DNA from: Mesostigma viride | Taxonomy: Eukaryota; Streptophyta; Mesostigmatophyceae; Mesostigmatales; Mesostigmataceae | Direction: 5' to 3' | Length of the DNA stretch: 64,000 nucleotides | Assembly (NCBI GenBank): GCA_009746045.1 | Contig: RPFO01000080.1 | Coordinates: forward strand, 3,821,400 to 3,885,399 | Shown here: positions 62,701 through 64,000 of the stretch, one piece after another | How positions within the stretch are numbered: position 1 is the stretch's first letter | Layout: each line of letters begins with the position of its first letter | Translations under genes and position numbers: made by a program | The notes under the pieces: model-generated | What the model was told of the DNA's origin: nothing | What the model saw: the letters and a program-made list of their open reading frames with translations, nothing else | Database searches by the model: none

Positions 62701-63879
62701 GTATTTCTTGTGCATGACGAGAGACCAAACCTTATAGCAGCGGCATGAGCTAGTGCGCCTTGCTAGGAGCTGAAAATCTGCCTAACGCTTTACATTTTCG
62801 CACGCAGGAAAGGAAGCGCGATAGTGAGCATCATGTTTGACATGTTTTCTTAGTGTAAATGTATGTTCGTATCGGTTACCATGGGTTCATTTCAGTACTC
62901 ACCCTTGAGGAGGAGACTAATTGCAGCCTAACATCACATGCCGCCAAGGCTGCCAAGCTAGCCATGGCTGGCAATGTGGTTTACAACAAGCTATACCTTG
63001 CATACATGTTTTATTGATTGAATTCCGGACGCTATCCCTTTGTCTTTTGGCATGTTGGATAGCGTACTGAGGTCATTAATATTTTACAAGGTTTTGTTGC
63101 GTTCCGGCCGTATTTTCTTTCGTGGCACACAGCTTTCTGGAATAAATATGGGAACCGCTAGATAGTTAGTCATGGGATGCATACAACATTATTGCTCTGC
63201 AACCTTTTACAACACGTCGTGCCATGCCCGAGGGAACGTGAGGGCATACGTTGCCCTGAGAGTCTTGCCACCCCTTTTCGTACACTGACTGAGTTGGCAT
63301 GGTTGTGGGCGTATTCCATTATGCATGAAGTGTTCCTGTGTGCAAACACCGTCTGAAATGAATTAGCATCTGCCCAGATGGTAATCTAAACCAACTGCCC
63401 TTGTTTGTTCTTTACGTTAGGGTCTCCTCAAACTTTCATCATGTCTAGTAGTTTTTCACGCATTTCTTGGTAACTGTTGTTCCTGCATTTAATCTTGGTA
63501 GCTTGCACGTGCCTTGCTTGCAAAAGGATATCCTAATCTGGCCACCGCATTGGCCACATAGAGTAACTAAATAAGCTAGGAATTCATCATGGATGTGAGG
63601 GTAATAGGTGATTGATAGACTAACTGGTTGTTCATCGTTGACTATAGCTGAATGACTAACCTTACACATGCAATTCTGGCTTGCTGGCCCATAGCACTAA
63701 TTGCATGAACAATCATGAAACATCGTGAAAGAGTCAATTAATAATAGACACTTTACTAGGCACTTACACCGTTTGCTAGTTTATGGTTCAGGAGCTTATA
63801 ACTGGAGAGGTTACGCCCTGCTATCAAGTGAGACAACTACATTCAATTGTCTCATTGACATTCAATTGTCTCCTTGATA
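62701..63879. other. No recognisable gene
   Basis: AT-rich stretch with no long open frame, no splice-site series and no repeat I can match to the rest of the window. Confidence 0.6.
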
Positions 63880-63990
63880 TTCAATCACTATTGAATCGCT
63901 GGCCTGCGCTGGTTGTCTCCTTGATATTCAATATCCCTGAGGGCTAATGCTCACGTGACGTAGTTACGTTAAAGGAGACAAGTATTCTTG
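63880..63990 (+). repeat. Mixed fragment of family C and LINE-B tail
   Basis: Three copies of TTGATATTCAAT/TTGACATTCAATTGTC, then GCCTGCGCTGGTTGTCTCC (as in family C) and CTGAGGGCTAATGCTCACGT GACGTAGTTACGT, a mutated LINE-B 3' hairpin. Confidence 0.6.
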
Positions 63991-64000
63991 GACGTGTAAA

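Overview
The window is nuclear DNA from a eukaryote, most likely of the green plant or green algal lineage. Two spliced genes can be built with matching intron phases, both GC-rich with long repeat-filled introns. The TCF25/Rqc1 protein looks plant-like in its middle part, CCCTAAA plant-type telomere-like motifs occur in an intronic satellite, and the rest is LINE debris, TTAA-target DNA transposons and satellites. The lineage call is inference; I cannot name a species.

Layout. 1-18047 is mostly a 232-bp satellite. It is interrupted by a 2.7-kb block of LINE fragments (2254-4938) that recurs almost entire at 18048-20735. Positions 2254 to about 10480 are full of single-base indels relative to the clean copies on either side, which looks like unpolished long-read sequence or a mis-join. 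18048-22370 holds 5'-truncated LINE pieces of at least two related families. Each ends in a small hairpin followed by an (ATTA)n tail.

22592-27696 (minus strand) is a probable four-exon gene. Splicing creates a C-x2-C...C-x2-H zinc-finger-like motif across an intron, and the protein has two FG(R/K)-type ExoX-like C-terminal motifs. I could find no named orthologue. A gap of about 0.8 kb (27697-28522) separates it from the divergent TCF25 gene and is a candidate bidirectional promoter.

28523-54741 (plus strand) is a TCF25 (NULP1/Rqc1) gene, the best supported gene here. It has 14 coding exons totalling 2769 nt (922 aa plus stop) spread over 26.2 kb, and every intron phase matches. Most introns carry their own private tandem array: (TC)n, a ~75-bp repeat, a 9-bp repeat, a hexanucleotide, a 33-bp repeat, (GTA)n-(GTT)n, and an 8.5-kb, 101-unit, 84-bp satellite in intron 12. 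The DNA next to several splice sites (exons 4, 7, 10, 12 and 14) is also present in decayed extra copies, making rows of decoy splice sites. This is the most unusual signal in the window.

54955-64000 is transposon territory. Four elements with inverted repeats and TTAA target duplications are visible in the window (30464-32336, 55092-57646, a MITE nested in the latter at 56331-56971, and 58819-60525). The last sits inside a LINE reverse-transcriptase reading frame, and removing it with one TTAA restores that frame. From about 61100 to the end no gene is recognisable.
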